Part shown: positions 21,065 to 33,115 of the stretch, piece after piece
Layout: each line of letters begins with the position of its first letter
Position numbering within the stretch: the first letter of the stretch is position 1
DNA from: Tuctoria greenei
Lineage: Eukaryota > Streptophyta > Magnoliopsida > Poales > Poaceae
Assembly: GCA_036927565.1 (NCBI GenBank)
Contig: JAYESD010000008.1
Span: 115,490,279-115,554,278, forward strand
Direction of reading: 5' to 3'
Length of the DNA: 64,000 bases
Program-made: the position numbers and the translations under genes
The notes under the pieces: generated by a model
Databases searched by the model: none
Told to the model about the DNA's origin: nothing
Seen by the model: only the letters and a program-made list of their open reading frames with translations

Positions 21065-23092
21065 TGTGCTGGACTAACCCTAATTGGAAATCAAACCTAA
21101 GTCAGATTAATTAGTATCTAATTGTCTCAATTAAGGCCTAGTTCCTAATTACCTAAGATTAGTTTCAGTTAAGTTGTTTAGTGCATAAATTAGAAGGAGG
21201 GGAATCAATTTTTAGACTCCATTTCGGCTAAGATTGAGAAATCAAACAAAATCGAATCAAATTAAGAAAAACAAAGAAGGGGATAAGTACTTATCTGGGA
21301 TAGGATGGCTTCGGCCATCGTTGTCCTCATCAGGGCAGGGTTAGGGGAAACCCTAACCCTATCGGCCATGTCGACGGTGCCGTCTTCCTCAGGCGCACCA
21401 CTTGGGTTCGGGCTAAAGCCCTAATCCTAGCTGCGCACCTCAGTCACCGCCGCCAGAACAGGGCCTAGGGTTGGGAAACCCCAACCCTAGGCACCCTTCT
21501 CCACCGGCGGCACGAAGTGCGCGCCATGGTGGAGAACTCTGCGGCATCGGCACCCCTACAAACAAAAGCACTCATAGCCTTTTGAGGTCGCGCTAGGGTT
21601 TCCTTAGACGATGACGAGACCGACGGCTCCTCAACCGACGGCGAGCAACCTTACAGAGTGCTCGCACACAGACAGCGAGGGCTCGGCCGTGCCGGAAGTC
21701 CCCTCGGCGGACCTCGTCTCCTCCGCTCAGATCCGACGCGAGGCCGGTTTCCCTCGACGGTCGACCGACCAACGTCATCGGCGGCGACGGAGCTCCACCC
21801 CGATGGGGGGATCCCTCGCCAGCGCCGATGGCACGGCGGTGCCGGAGGTCACGACCTTGCTGCCGCCTCGCTCGCTCACCTCGGTCGCGCCGTCGCTCGG
21901 AGTGGAGAGGAGAGAGAAAGCGTGGGAGAAAATGAGTGAGGGTTTGGGCGACTCCGCGGCGGAGAGGTTTTTATACCTCCAATCTCGCCGCTCAACCGTC
22001 CGATCAAACGCGTGCGACTCAGATTCACCTAAGTAATAAGCGCCCAACAGATATCAGCCGTCGGATTGGAATCTGACGGCTCTCAGCTCCCGTCGTGCAC
22101 CGCCTAAGGCAAATGGTCTCTGAGCCCATGCGGGATGCCCTACTGGGCTGCTGGGCTGTCCTTTCGAATTTTCTGATTTTTTAGAATTTTCGTTTGTGCC
22201 ATTTTTCCCCGTGGGCCAAATTGTTTTGGGCTACACTGAGTTAAGTATTTACCTTTTTTAAGGTATTTTTTCCTGTTGGGCTGGGCCAACACATTTAGTT
22301 ATGGGCCAAATACCCTATTGGACCATACACTGGATTTTTTTCTTTTTTTCTGAGGATTTTCAGCAGTGGGCTGGGCCAATTTTTGGAAGTGGACTGATTT
22401 TTTGAGTTTTGGCCCATTTAGCCTTTTGAGAATTTCCTGATTTTCAGAATAAGTTTAAAATGGAAAATTAATTCCAGAAATTAGAGAAATGATTAGAAAA
22501 ATTTAGTTAAATAGCTGGGAAAATTTTGAGAAATTTGTGTGATGATTGTGTGCATTTTTGTTGCATTATTTCTACATTTTATGCTATTTATTGTCAATTA
22601 GAGCATTTTCCCAGTTATTTAAATACTATTAAGTGCTTTTTCAAGCAATTTTTCATCAATTAAGAAATTAAGTTTTAGCTTCCACTGTAATTAAGTGATA
22701 AATTAATTGAGTAACCAAAGTGATATTTTGGTTTATCAATTTTTGAGTTTAAATTAAATTATAAGTGGTGACTTTAAGGAGTAACCAACGCGAAAATTTG
22801 AATTTGCCAATTAATTAATTTTGAGTATATTTATTTGAGCTTATATTTATGGTTATTTAAGATTCATTGAGTAACCAACGTGAAAAATGATGTATTGACT
22901 TAATTATGCATGGAATTTGAAAGTAATCAACGTGAAAATTAATTGCCATGATTGATTTAAGCTTGTTTTTTGAGTTTATCATATTAAGTTTTGTTATCAT
23001 GTTATGTTTTAATTAATAAGGGCATTTTTTGCTAAGTAACCAACGTGAAAAAACAATAATGCCATTCTTATGTCCTGTTTTACCATAAGTTT
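21065..23092 (+). other. long untranslated leader with hairpins and a repeated motif
   Basis: Two perfect stem-loops lie close together: AGGGTTAGGG-GAAA-CCCTAACCCT (21337-21360) and GCCTAGGGTTGGG-AAAC-CCCAACCCTAGGC (21463-21492). 21600-22040 is GC-rich with short ORFs in both directions, possibly acquired sequence, but nothing is recognised. 22140-23090 is AT-rich and carries five copies of GTAACCAACGTGAAAA or close variants at 22711, 22781, 22871, 22923 and 23036. No gene is supported before gag. Confidence 0.7.
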
Positions 23093-24391
23093 TTGTCATT
23101 AATCCTCAAATCTTTATTTTTTGAAGGATCTCGCTTGTCCTCAGCACTCAACTATATATCCGCAATTGAGACCCTCAACGGTCAAAGTTACGAGGTATGG
23201 AAAGAGAGGCTCCAAATGGCTCTAGTGGTCTCTGACCTCGATTTTGCGATTACGTCGCCTCGACCCACTGAGCCACCTGTCCCCATTGCTGAGACTGGGG
23301 AAACTGAGTAGTCTTTCACTACGCGGAAGGCTAAATACCTAAGCTTGAAGGATCAGTATCAGAAGGATCTCCCTAAGTGGGACACTTCCAACAGGAAGTG
23401 TCTCGTGATCATTAAGAGCACCATAGCTGACTCAATTAAGGGAGGAATCCCTGATTGTGATACAGCTGCAGAGTACTTAGAGAGAGTCAGAAGTCAGTTC
23501 ACTGGCTCCACTAAGGCGAGTGCCAGCACTCTCATGAGAAAAATTGTCACTAAGAAGTATTCTGGAGGTGGTGTGCGTGAGAACATAGATAAGATGAGCC
23601 ACTATAACTCTAATCTTAGGGAGCTAAACATTGTGATGCCTGATGAGATGCTCATTTATCTCATCCTCAGTTCTCTTCCTAAGAAGTTTGAGGCCTTTGT
23701 GGTCAATTATAACTCACTCCCAGAGACCTGGAACATTAATAAGATTGTTGTTGTATGCGTTCAGGAAGAGGAACGCATCAAGAGCTCTAAGAGTGGTGAT
23801 TATATCAATCTGGCTGACATTAAGGGTAAGGGAAAGGCAAAGAGATATTTTACTTCTCCCAAACCACCTTCCTTCAAAGTTTTAGCCTCCAGTTCTGCTA
23901 ATAAGTTCAAAGGCAAGTCCCCTCAAAAGAGGGACAAGGATAAGTGTCACTTCTGTGGCTCAGATGAGCATTTCCAGAATGAATGTGTTGGATTCATTAA
24001 GTGGTGTGCTAAGAAAGGTAATGATATAATTATTTTTGTAAATGATGCTTTATATGTGGATTATTCACGATCCACATGGTGGATTGACTCAGGTGCCACT
24101 GTGCACATTTGCAATTCTATGCAGGCATTAAGTACGATGAGAACTATAAGAAGGGAAAGAGTGATTATGGTGGCAGATGGGCGTGAAGCCGAAGTCGAAG
24201 CCATTGGAGACTTATCTCTTAGATTACTTAGTGGCTTTGTACTTAGGCTAAATAATGTTCTTTATGTCCCTTCATTAGAAAGGAACTTGATTTCAGTTTC
24301 GTGTTTGGATGATTCAGGATACATTTGTCATTTTGGTAATGATAAGTATTCTATCAGTTATAATAATGGGATTATTGGTCTTGCCTTCTGA
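23093..24391 (+). pseudogene. copia gag and aspartic protease
   Basis: Gag reads from about 23093 (IETLNGQSYEVWKERLQMAL), with a tag stop at 23309-23311. It continues in the same frame from 23312 through RSQFTGSTKASASTLMRKIV, LILSSLPKKFEAFVVNYN and CVQEEERIKSS to the zinc knuckle CHFCGSDEHFQNEC (CX2CX4HX4C, near 23945). Protease follows with WWIDSGATVHICNSM, keeping the catalytic DSG, then NVLYVPSLERNLISVS. Gag forms the particle and packages RNA; protease cuts the polyprotein. The 348-residue stretch 23345-24391 is open, so this is the best-preserved part of the element. The start codon is uncertain: the first ATG at 23093 may be in the leader. Confidence 0.9.
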
Positions 24392-25370
24392 CAAGACATG
24401 CTCTACTTGTTGTCCACTCACGAGAATGTATATGCCATAAATGATGATCAAGTTTTGTCTAAGAACGACTTAGGACGTAATAAGCGCAAAAGAAGCGATT
24501 CAGATACTTCGTCGAAATTATGGCATTGTCGTTTATGCCATATTTCAAGGGGGGGATTGAACGATTAGTATCTCAATCGATTCTTCCACACTTAGACTTT
24601 TCATATCCTGAGGATTGCATTAAAGGAAAATTCGCCAAGACTATTAAGAAAAACGCCAAACGTAGCTCGGGAGTCTTAGAAATAATCCACATAGATATTT
24701 GTGGACCTTTTCCCGTGACATCAGTAGATGGTTATGATTCCTTCATAACACTTACAGATGACTTTAGTCGTTATGGCTATATTTATCCAATCAAGGAGCG
24801 ATCCAAAGCGTTGGATAAGTTTAAGATATTTAATGCTGAAGTAGAAAATCAGCACGACGTTAAGATTAAAGTAGTAAGGTCTGACCGTGGAGGTGAGTAC
24901 TACGGTCGACACACCCCTTATGGCCAAGTCCGTGGACCTTTTGCAAGGTTTTTACAGTAAAATGACATTGTAGCCCAGTATTCTACACTGGGAGAACCTC
25001 AGCAAAACGGTGTAGCGGAACGATGAAACCGTACGCCTATGGACATGATAAGAAGCATGTTAAGCTATTCTACACTACCAATTAGTTTGTGGATGGAGGC
25101 CTTAAAGACCGCCATTCACGTACTTAACCGTGTTTCATCTAAGTCAGTACCTAAGACACTGTATGAGATGTGGACGGGACGTAAGCCCTCACTGAACTAT
25201 CTGCATGTGTGGGGGATGTCCAACTGAGGCTAAGATGTTCAACCCGAAATTAAGCAAACTGGATTCTAGAACAATCAGTTGCTATTTTATTGGCTATCCT
25301 GAAAAGAGTAAGGGATTTAGGTTCTATTGTCCAGGTAGATACACTTAGTTTATTGAAACAAGACATGCCG
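24392..25370 (+). pseudogene. copia integrase
   Basis: The pre-integrase zinc region begins near 24520 (LWHCRLCH, then EDCIKGKFAK), with part of the HHCC set changed. The catalytic core follows with IIHIDICGPFPVT (first Asp), VRSDRGGEYYG (second Asp) and EPQQNGVAER (Glu). LPISLWMEALKTAIHVLNR and KPSLNYLHVWG come next. Stops after ARFLQ at 24958 and after VAER at 25024, and a shift after the LHVWG block, break the frame. Integrase inserts the cDNA into chromosomes; this copy keeps the DDE residues but no continuous frame. Confidence 0.88.
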
Positions 25371-27306
25371 TGTTTTTAGAGGACACTGTTATCAGGGGGA
25401 GCACCGTATGGTGTGAAATAGATCTTGAGGAGGAGCGGATTAGCCTACCCGCTCCGGTGACTCAAGAGCCTTATTTCACCCTACCTGCTGTCGTTGTGCC
25501 ACAGGTGCATGCCACTAGTGACACGACGTATGTTGTAGCACCTCCGTCGGCCACAACAGAAATAAGTGAGGTTCCCCCTCCTCAGCCTGTTGAGGATATG
25601 GTCGAACAAAATGAGGTTCAACAACAGCCTCAACCCTCAGATGATGCACAAATAAGAAGATCACAAAGAGTAAGACGATCGGCAATTCCAAGTGATTATC
25701 AGCTATACTTAAGTGAAGAAATTCATATTGAGGATGATCCACCTCTTATGAAGATGCCATGAGTAGACCTCAGTCATCCGAATGGCGTAAAGCCATGGAA
25801 GATGAAATAAGATATATGAGTGCCAACAAAGTCTGGGACTTAGTAGAGATTCCTAAAGGAGCCAAAACAATAGGCTATAAATGGGTCTTCAAGATTAAGC
25901 GTGACTCCAAAGGGAGGATCGAAAAGTATAAGGCTAGGATTGTGGCTAAGGGACTCACGCGACGAGAAGGTATTGATTATAATGAGACCTTTTCTCCCGT
26001 ATCATCTAAGGATTCATTTCAAATCATCATGACATTAGTAGCACATTACGACTTAGAATTGCATCAAATGGATGTAAAGACGGCCTTTCTCAATGGGGAT
26101 ATTTATGAGGACGTCTACATGGCTCAACCAAAGGGTTTTGTCATTAAGGGTAAGGAACATATGGGATGCCACTTGAAGAAGTATATTTATGGACTTAAGC
26201 AAGCTTCAAAAAAAATGATACCTAAAGTTCAATGAGATGATAAGAAAGTTTGGATTTAAAGAGAATGAGGAGGATAACTGCATTTATGCTAAGTTTAAGA
26301 ATGGAAAATTTATTTTCCTAATACTATACGTAGATGACATACTACTGGCAAATAGTGATGTAAACCTACTCTTAGAAACTAAGAAGTGTTTATCCTCAAA
26401 CATTGAGATGAAAGATTTAGGTGAAGCTTCCTATGTCCTAGGAATTGAGATTCACCAAGATCGAAGAAAGGGGGTATTAGGATTATCTCAGAAGGCATAA
26501 TTAGAAAGTGTACTCAGAAAGTATGGTATGCAAGGTTGTAAGCCCTCGCCTGTCCCAATAGTTATGGGTGCAAATTTTCACAATCGCAATCACCTAATAA
26601 TCAGTATGAGGTTGATCAGATGAGAGGAATTCCGTATGCTTCTTCTGTCGAAAGCTTAATGTATGCTCAAACATGTACGCGCCCTGACTTAGCTTTTGTG
26701 ACTAGGATGCTTGGCAGATATCAAAGAAATCCAGGACTAGACCACTGGAAAGCACTTAAGACGGCTCTAAGATACATTCAGGGTACTAAGAACCTCATGT
26801 TAAAGTATAGTAAGTCAGACCCATTAGAAATAGTGGGTTACTCAGATTCAGATTACGCGGGTTGTGTGGAGACTAAGAAATCCACATCAGGCTATATATT
26901 CACCCTCGCGAATGAAGCTATATCGTGGAGAAGCTCCAAGCAAGTTATAACTGCATCGTCCATAATGTTTGCTGAGTTCATAGCTTGTTATGAAGCCACT
27001 GGACATGCATCTTGGCTTAAGAAATTTGTTCCCAGTCTAAGAGTGGTAGACAACATTCATAAACCACTTAACTTGTACTACGATAAAGAGCCAGCGGTGA
27101 CATACTCTCACAACAATAAGTCGAGTGGTGTTGCCAAACACATCGACATTAAGTATTATGTTGTAAAAGAGAGAATCCAGGATAATTCAATTAGTCTCGA
27201 GCATATAAGAACTAATCAAATGCTTGCGGATCCGCTAACCAAGGGTCTCCCTCCCAATGTGTTTAGAGAACATGTAGCCGGCATGGGATTAGGGGAGAGC
27301 CTGTGA
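25371..27306 (+). pseudogene. copia reverse transcriptase and RNase H
   Basis: A proline/glutamine-rich linker (25440-25700) leads to RT: NKVWDLVEIPKGAKTIGYKW, KARIVAKGLTRREGIDYNET, QMDVKTAFLNGDIYEDVYM and KYIYGLKQAS. A slip in an A-run near 26210 shifts the frame and turns the usual Gln-Trp-Tyr block into a stop. The next frame carries LYVDDILLA, with YVDD at 26327-26338. RNase H (26620-27306) shows YSDSDYAGC, STSGYIFTLA, NKSSGVAKHIDIKYY and NQMLADPLTKGLP. A further stop lies at about 26498. Confidence 0.92.
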
Positions 27307-27511
27307 AACAAATCCTGGATACTAAGGGGACACCTAAGAATAAGGTTATTTCTAATTGTGAGACATATTGTGGTCTTCGAGTCGAACAGTACGTAAATGG
27401 CTGCTTCTGATGCGTCGTGCTCCTTATGTCAAAGCAAGAAGAAATATATTACACAAGTTTAGTAGTTAAGAATAAGAATAAGCTAAGTGAGAAATAAGTT
27501 GTCCCGGGATC

Positions 27512-27522
27512 AAGGGGGAGAA
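27512..27522 (+). other. polypurine tract
   Basis: AAGGGGGAGAA directly precedes the 3' LTR start at 27523 and is the expected plus-strand primer. The 200 bp between the pol stop (27306) and this tract is non-coding. Confidence 0.85.
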
Positions 27523-28121
27523 TGTTAGGTTGATCCCGGTCCAACCTGTTAAGCAACAACCAACGGGCGAGAACTCTATCCTCCCCATCAGAGTCGAACG
27601 TGGGGTAACAACCCCACGCCGAGCACTCTTCAACCGCGCGATACTATAGGGGGCGCAACAGACTCGTTCTGTTGACGCCCCCCACCTGGTACGCGCTTTA
27701 TAAGTCCCAGGGGGACCTCAGAGCATGGACACCTTGTGTGCACACGTTCCCAGAGGCCCCTTCCATATCAAAACAGTCTTACAGCGCACCGCACGCGCTG
27801 CACTGAGCTGCCACTGCACCGACATTCTACCTGCACCGAGGAGCTACCTGCGCCGACTCTCTCTCATGCGACTATCCACCTGAGCCCAATGGCATCAGGT
27901 GGACCCAATGAAGGTAACGCTCAAGTCCCAATCTCTAATTCTCTAAGCATCCTTAACATGTTCACATGATCTATCTGTATGTCCTTAATTGATTGTTTAT
28001 CTGGGTAAATAGCGCATAGATGTTAAATTACTCCTAAGATTGTTTGCTCTGTTTAATTAAGGCTAAGGACTGTCCAATTAGGTGTTGCCAGTCTTGATCC
28101 TAAGAACCCTAAGTTTCAACA
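27523..28121 (+). repeat. 3' LTR of the copia element (599 bp)
   Basis: Starts TGTTAGGTTGATCCCGG and ends TTTCAACA. It aligns with the 5' LTR over its whole length, with about 38 substitutions and two single-base indels by hand count. The TATA region (TTTATAAG) and two of the three U3 hairpins are intact. Confidence 0.95.
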
Positions 28122-29479
28122 TTCCCAGGTCGCCATTTCTTCCTCTAATCCACCCCACTTGATGCACACTTATGTAATATCTTGACTCCCTTTCTTTACA
28201 GGGTGGCAGTCAAGAATAGCTTCAGGTTTGAGGGGACCACCATTAAGTCAGCAACTTGAGGAAGAACAGAAAAGGGGACTATAGTTGGGGGTGTAAGGTT
28301 TAAGTTGAGACACATGAAACACTAGATGGATTTGAGCTGCCTCGGGTAACAACTTGTAAGCCACCTTTCCAATTTTTTGTAACAGCTTGAAACGACCATA
28401 AAACTTAAAGGAAAGTTTGGGACAGGTGCGATTGACCACCAAAGTCTGAGCATATGGTCGGAGCTTCAACAGGACCAACCCCCCTTCTTGGAATTCCCTC
28501 AGTACGATGCTTATCAACATGTTGCTTCATACGATTTTGAGATACAGCCAGCTGTTGTTTCAGGAGCTCCAAATGAACAGCACGATTAGCCAATATGTCA
28601 GCAACAGATTTATCAGCATCATTAGGCATTACAGGGGCAGCTGAGATAACATGATCATAACCATAAAGGACTTTAAAGGAGAACAGCCCAAAGAAGTGTG
28701 ATATGTAGTATTATACCACAACTCAGCCATAGACAGCAATGATTTCTATCAGTGAGGGGCATTGTGAGCAGAGCATCTCAAGTATTGTTCCAAACATTGA
28801 TTCACCCTCTCAGCCTGTCCATCCATCTGAGGGTGGTAAGCAGTGGTCAAAACCAGTTTAGTGTCCAAATGACTAAATAATTGCTTCCACACACGGCTAG
28901 TGAAGATTTTTTCACGGTCAGATAACATAGATATAGGGAGACCATGCAACTTGATTACATTGTCAAATAGCAAATCAGCAACTTGAATGGCAGTAAATGG
29001 GTGTTTATTGATTACATTGTCAAATAGCAAACCAACAACTTGAATGGTAGTAAATGGGTGTTTCAGAGGGATGAAATGATCATATTTGGAGAATCTTTCA
29101 ACCACCACTAAAATAGTATCATATCCTTTGGATTTAGGGAGACCCTAAATAAAATCCATGGCTGCCATATCGTGCCATATACCAGCAAGGATGGGCAATG
29201 GTTGTAACATACCTGAAGGATGAATCCTCTCAGCCTTAGCTTGTTGACAGATCATACACTGCTTAACAACATCCAACACATCTTGTTTAAGTCCTTTTCA
29301 ACAAAAGAACCTCTTGACATGTTGATAAGTTTCTTTGCCCCCTTAGTGACCTCCCAATCCATTGTCATGCACGAAGTGCAGAGACAAGCTTGGTCTTTAG
29401 AGCTGAGTTATCACTGATGAGAATGTGATCCCCCTTTTTAATCGGTCCTTGGTGCAAGGAATAATCATCTTCATGGGAT
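28122..29479 (-). pseudogene. Ty3/gypsy integrase fragment
   Basis: Read on the minus strand from 29479, the order is an H2C2 zinc finger (near VVKQCMICQQAKAERIHPSG) and the core start with GIWHDMAAMDFI and LVVVERFSKYDHFIPLKHPF. TTAYHPQMDGQAERVNQCLE then carries the catalytic Glu, and the C-terminus (28520-28248) has YGRFKLLQKIGKVAYKLLPE and HLVFHVSQLKPYTP. A 54-bp direct duplication at about 28960-29070 repeats KHPFTTIQVVGLLFDNVIN in the core. Stops are present (for example in the zinc-finger and GLPKSKG regions). The fragment is bounded by the copia element on one side and a SIRE LTR on the other; the rest of the gypsy element is missing. Confidence 0.85.
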
Positions 29480-30619
29480 TGACTAAAAGTGCATCTAGGC
29501 AAACCCTAGCGAGTTTCGGATGATTGATGACAAACAAGTGATCCCAATAAAATTTACTGAGTTGAGAGCAAGATTCGAAGAATGGAAACGAAGAAGCAAA
29601 AAGGCGAAAAATGAGAATAAACAAGGAGAGACCGCAAGTGAGACAAGACAAAAGGAGTAGACAAAAATATTAGAAGTATCTGTGAGAAACATACCTTAAG
29701 AGGTCAAATCATTGCGGAGAGGTCTAGAGTTAAAACAACATTGGAATCACAGCCAAACAAGACTAGTCCGTTTTAGCCTGGACTAGTTTGATATCCTTCT
29801 GAGTAACAAACGGACTAGTCCGTTATAGAGTCGACTAGTTTGATATCTCTCTGATACACAAACAAACAAGTCCCCCATGTGCGGACTAGTCCTTTTTCCC
29901 TTCCGTTTTACAAGCACCGGACTAGTCTGATATTGGCCGGACTAGTCCGATATCTCTTTGGTGCACAAATGGAAAAGTTCCCCATGTGCGGACTAGTCCT
30001 TTTCCATTTTGTTTTACAAGCACCAGACTAGTTCGATATTGGCCAGACTAGTCTGATATCTCTCTGGACACAGAACGGACTAGTCCGTCCCTATGTGGAC
30101 TAGTCCCGTACACCCACAAAAATTAGGGTTTCCTAGTGTGCTGCACAACTTCACGCAAATCACTCTCAGCATATTGGACTAGTCCGATGTACAATAATAG
30201 ACTAGTTCGTCCATCGGGTTTCAAACGGTAACTTTTCAAAACTTCTATAAAATGGAGATCCACGATCGCATAACCACCAATTAAGAACCCTAGCGCCATC
30301 ACACCTCCCAAGAGCACGAAAACACTCCTCACCTCACATTCTAAGGCCCTAAGAGTTGAATCTTTGGGATTTGGGAAATAGGAAAGGGAGAGCAACACTC
30401 TAAGCAATCTTGAGCTCTTGGGTTTGATCTCTCTCACACTCTTGCTGATTGTTGTACATCTTTTGAGTATGTTTGATAAAGTTTTTCCCTGTAAACTTGT
30501 GGGAGCCCTCGACTTGTGAGGAAGCCACATAAACTTGGTGATTATCCCAGTTTGATAGTGGAGATCAAGTCAGCCTTTGTGGTGACTTGACGAAGGACGG
30601 GGTTGGTTAAGACCTGGCT
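29480..30619 (+). repeat. SIRE-type 5' LTR, right end in the gap
   Basis: Begins TGACTAAAAGTGCATCTAGG, aligned with the LTR at 4535. It carries seven exact GGACTAGTCC palindromes and many variants at 29760-30200, a TATAAAA at 30246 and related downstream sequence up to the N run. The LTR end and primer site fall in the gap. Confidence 0.85.
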
Positions 30620-30719
30620 NNNNNNNNNNNNNNNNNNNNNNNNNNNNNNNNNNNNNNNNNNNNNNNNNNNNNNNNNNNNNNNNNNNNNNNNNNNNNNNNN
30701 NNNNNNNNNNNNNNNNNNN
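30620..30719. other. assembly gap (100 N)
   Basis: Exactly 100 N, a conventional scaffold spacer. The true length is unknown. It hides the end of the LTR, the primer site and the gag start. Confidence 0.99.
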
Positions 30720-30730
30720 TGTAGAACCAA

Positions 30731-32264
30731 ATGAAGATACTCATCAAAAAGATCCATGCCTATGGAAGCAAGAAGTGGACCGATCAAGAGATCGTCAAAA
30801 GAATGATAATGGCGTTCATGCCACGCAATGTGACCTTGTGCTCCATGATACGAGAATGTTCGATGTTCCACAAAATGACTCCCAACGAGGTTCTTGAGTA
30901 AATCATAAATCGTCAGATGATGGAGAAGGAAACTCAATATGTGAAAGATCTTGCGGAGCTTACTTCATCCAAGAAAAGGGAGGTTGACCTAAAGGCGACA
31001 TGCAAGCCCAAGGAAAGGAAGTCCATGAGGTGCAAGATGATGAATACAGCGATGATGTAAGAACCAACATGGACAATGAAGAAATAGTTCACTTCATCAA
31101 AAAATTCAAACACATGATGAGGAGAAGAAGAGGTGACAACTCCAATGTAGGCAAGAACAAAGACAAAGGAAAATCCAAAGCAAGGTGAACTTGCTACCAT
31201 TGTGGCAATATGGACACTTCATGATTGATTGCCAATATGAAGAGAACAACATGAAGAAGAAATAATACAAGCCACTAGAAAATAATGTTTAAGAAGAAAA
31301 AGCAAGTGGGTCAAGCACATGTTGGAATGGAGTGGGACTCAAATGATGAGTTCTCCTGTGAAGATGAATAAGAGATGGCAATAATTGCCATCAAGAAGCC
31401 TTCAATGAAGTCCACACTCTTCCCAAACTTGGGATGATGGAAGGAGCCAAACCATACTTGCCTCATGGCCAAGGAGAGCAAGAAAAAGGTCAAATCTAAA
31501 CTTTCACCTTTACATTCCTCTATTGATAATGATTTGGATAGTGCTAGTGAGAATAGAGACATGTTAATAGGCATAAGTAAAACTCCATTAGCAAAAATGA
31601 ATTATTAGACGAGATATTTGAGAAGGAGGGTCTTATCAATCGACAAGAAGATATGCTCATTCTCAAAAGGCAGAGATATCTTGAGGTTCAAAAGCTTCTT
31701 GAGTTTGAAAATGAGAGAATCAAGGCACTTGAGCTTGAGCTAGTTTCGAGTAAGGAAACTTGCTCGAAGCTAGAAGACTTGGATGTTTTACTCAAGGATG
31801 AACTTCCTAACTTGACTAAAGTTAACAAGATTCTTGAAGTACAAGTTGAGTCCCTCAAGCAAAGTGGCTCTTCATCCTCTAAAAGCTCATCTTCTCAAAA
31901 TGTCAAGTCTACACACATTAAAACTTGCACATGTTCCAACTTGGACTCTAATTTGAAGAATGAAAGGAATATGACACAAATCAAGCATCCCTCCCAAAGT
32001 GGCATCTTTGACAAGGAGAAGATCAAGGATGCTAACGTCAAGATGGTCTTGGCTATCCTCCCAAAGTGGCATCTCCCTCCCAAAGTGGCTATTTCACAAG
32101 ACCTCCTAACGTCAAAGATGGTTTTGGCTATCCTCGAGGTGAAAAGCAATATGCTAAGATTCACAGGAATGAAAGAGGACACATTTCTTTTGTTAAAGAA
32201 AATTCAGCTAAAGGTGAGAAAAAATGTTGATAACCTTCATTTAAAGGCTAAACATGAGGAATAA
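30731..32264 (+). pseudogene. SIRE-type gag
   Basis: MKILIKKIHAYGSKKWTDQE, IVKRMIMAFMPRN and FHKMTPNEVLE are the SIRE/UBN2-type gag core, with a taa near 30898. A frame change leads to a Lys/Arg-rich segment. The zinc knuckle near 31192 (CYHCGNM) has lost its frame by one base: the next frame reads YGHFMID. 31653-32264 is an open 203-residue coiled-coil-like segment (FENERIKALELELVSSKETC) with Ser-rich linkers, typical of the long SIRE gag C-terminus. A repeated PKWHLPPKVA-type phrase near 32030-32100 comes from a short DNA duplication (CCTCCCAAAGTGGC, seen three times). Confidence 0.8.
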
Positions 32265-32403
32265 ATTTTGTTTCATACTTTTGATGCATCATATGTACTC
32301 ATGAGTAGTAGATTTGGTAGTGTTTGTACTAAATATGTCGGGCCGCTCCACAAGAATCCTAGATCATGTGTGTGGGTGCCCAAATCTCCTATGACTAATC
32401 TCA

Positions 32404-33115
32404 ATGGACCAAAGCAAGCTTGGGTACCTAAAACCAAGGCATAAATCTATTTTGCTGGTATATTCTTCCAGTGGATCAAAATCGATGCTCGATAGTGGAT
32501 GCACGAATCACATGATTGGAGAAAGAAAAATGTTTGTGAAGTATGAGCAAAATGAAGATCCAAGTGAATGTATTTATTTCGGGGACAATAGTCAAGGAAA
32601 GGTGCTTGGTACCAGTAAAATAGCGATATCAACCCAACACACACTCTTTCATGTTCTTCATGTTGATTTTTTGGATTACAATCTTTTGTCCATATTTGAA
32701 TTACGTGACAAAGTATATAACTACTTGTTCACTAATGAGGGTGTGATAGTTTTTAGAAGAAGCTATAACTCAATTAAATTCAAGGTATGTTGAAGGAAAA
32801 GTTATATCTTGTTGACTTCAACAAAGATAAAGCTGAACTTGTCACATGCTTGATTGCAAAGACCAGCATGGGGTAGTTGTGCCTATATCGGTAAGAAGAA
32901 TCTACAGAAACTTCTGAAAGGTTGTCACATCCGAGGTTTAAAAGATGTTGTGTTGGAGAAAGACATGTCAAGTAGCGCATGCCAAGCCGGGAAGCAAATT
33001 GGAGCACCACATCCAGCAAAGAACGTGATGACAACGATAAAAATGCTGGAACTCCTACATATGGATGTATTCGGTCCAATGGTTATATAAGCATACGTGG
33101 TAACAAATATGGTTA
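32404..33115 (+). pseudogene. SIRE-type protease and start of integrase
   Basis: Protease reads SKSMLDSGCTNHMIGERKMF with the catalytic DSG, then YNLLSIFELRDK. After a stop at 32791, pre-integrase sequence (GKLYLVDFNKDKA, then a zinc region with CHIRGL and a degraded KDMSSSACQAGKQIG) leads to ELLHMDVFGPMV, the first catalytic Asp of the integrase. The frame ends at 33115 in NKYG, exactly where a foreign LTR starts. It resumes with VIVDDFSRVTWVFSLYD at 49199. Confidence 0.85.

Larger units (their letters stand above)
20453..28121 (+). mobile_element. complete, inactive Ty1/copia retrotransposon (7.7 kb)
   Basis: Two 599-bp LTRs, both starting TGTTAG and ending CA, enclose a tRNA-Met-type primer site, a 2-kb leader, gag, protease, integrase, RT-RNase H and a polypurine tract. 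The flanks TTCCG (20448-20452) and TTCCC (28122-28126) are a near-perfect 5-bp target duplication. By hand count the LTRs differ at about 38 of 598 sites, mostly transitions, so the copy is neither very recent nor ancient. Domain order protease-integrase-RT-RNase H defines copia; the lineage within copia is not assigned. Stops and one frameshift in pol make it inactive. Confidence 0.95.
29480..33115 (+). mobile_element. second SIRE-type copia element, 5' part
   Basis: 5' LTR, assembly gap, gag, protease and the beginning of integrase lie in order on the plus strand. The frame resumes at 49194-49470 on the far side of a 16-kb nested insertion. Together these pieces are one interrupted element. 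RT, RNase H and the 3' LTR are not found, so the element was truncated at 49470. Confidence 0.85.

Noticed and set aside
21611..22047. 141- and 90-residue leader ORFs of the copia element as a captured gene
   Set aside because: Both strands are open in GC-rich sequence and no protein family is recognisable; kept only as leader sequence.
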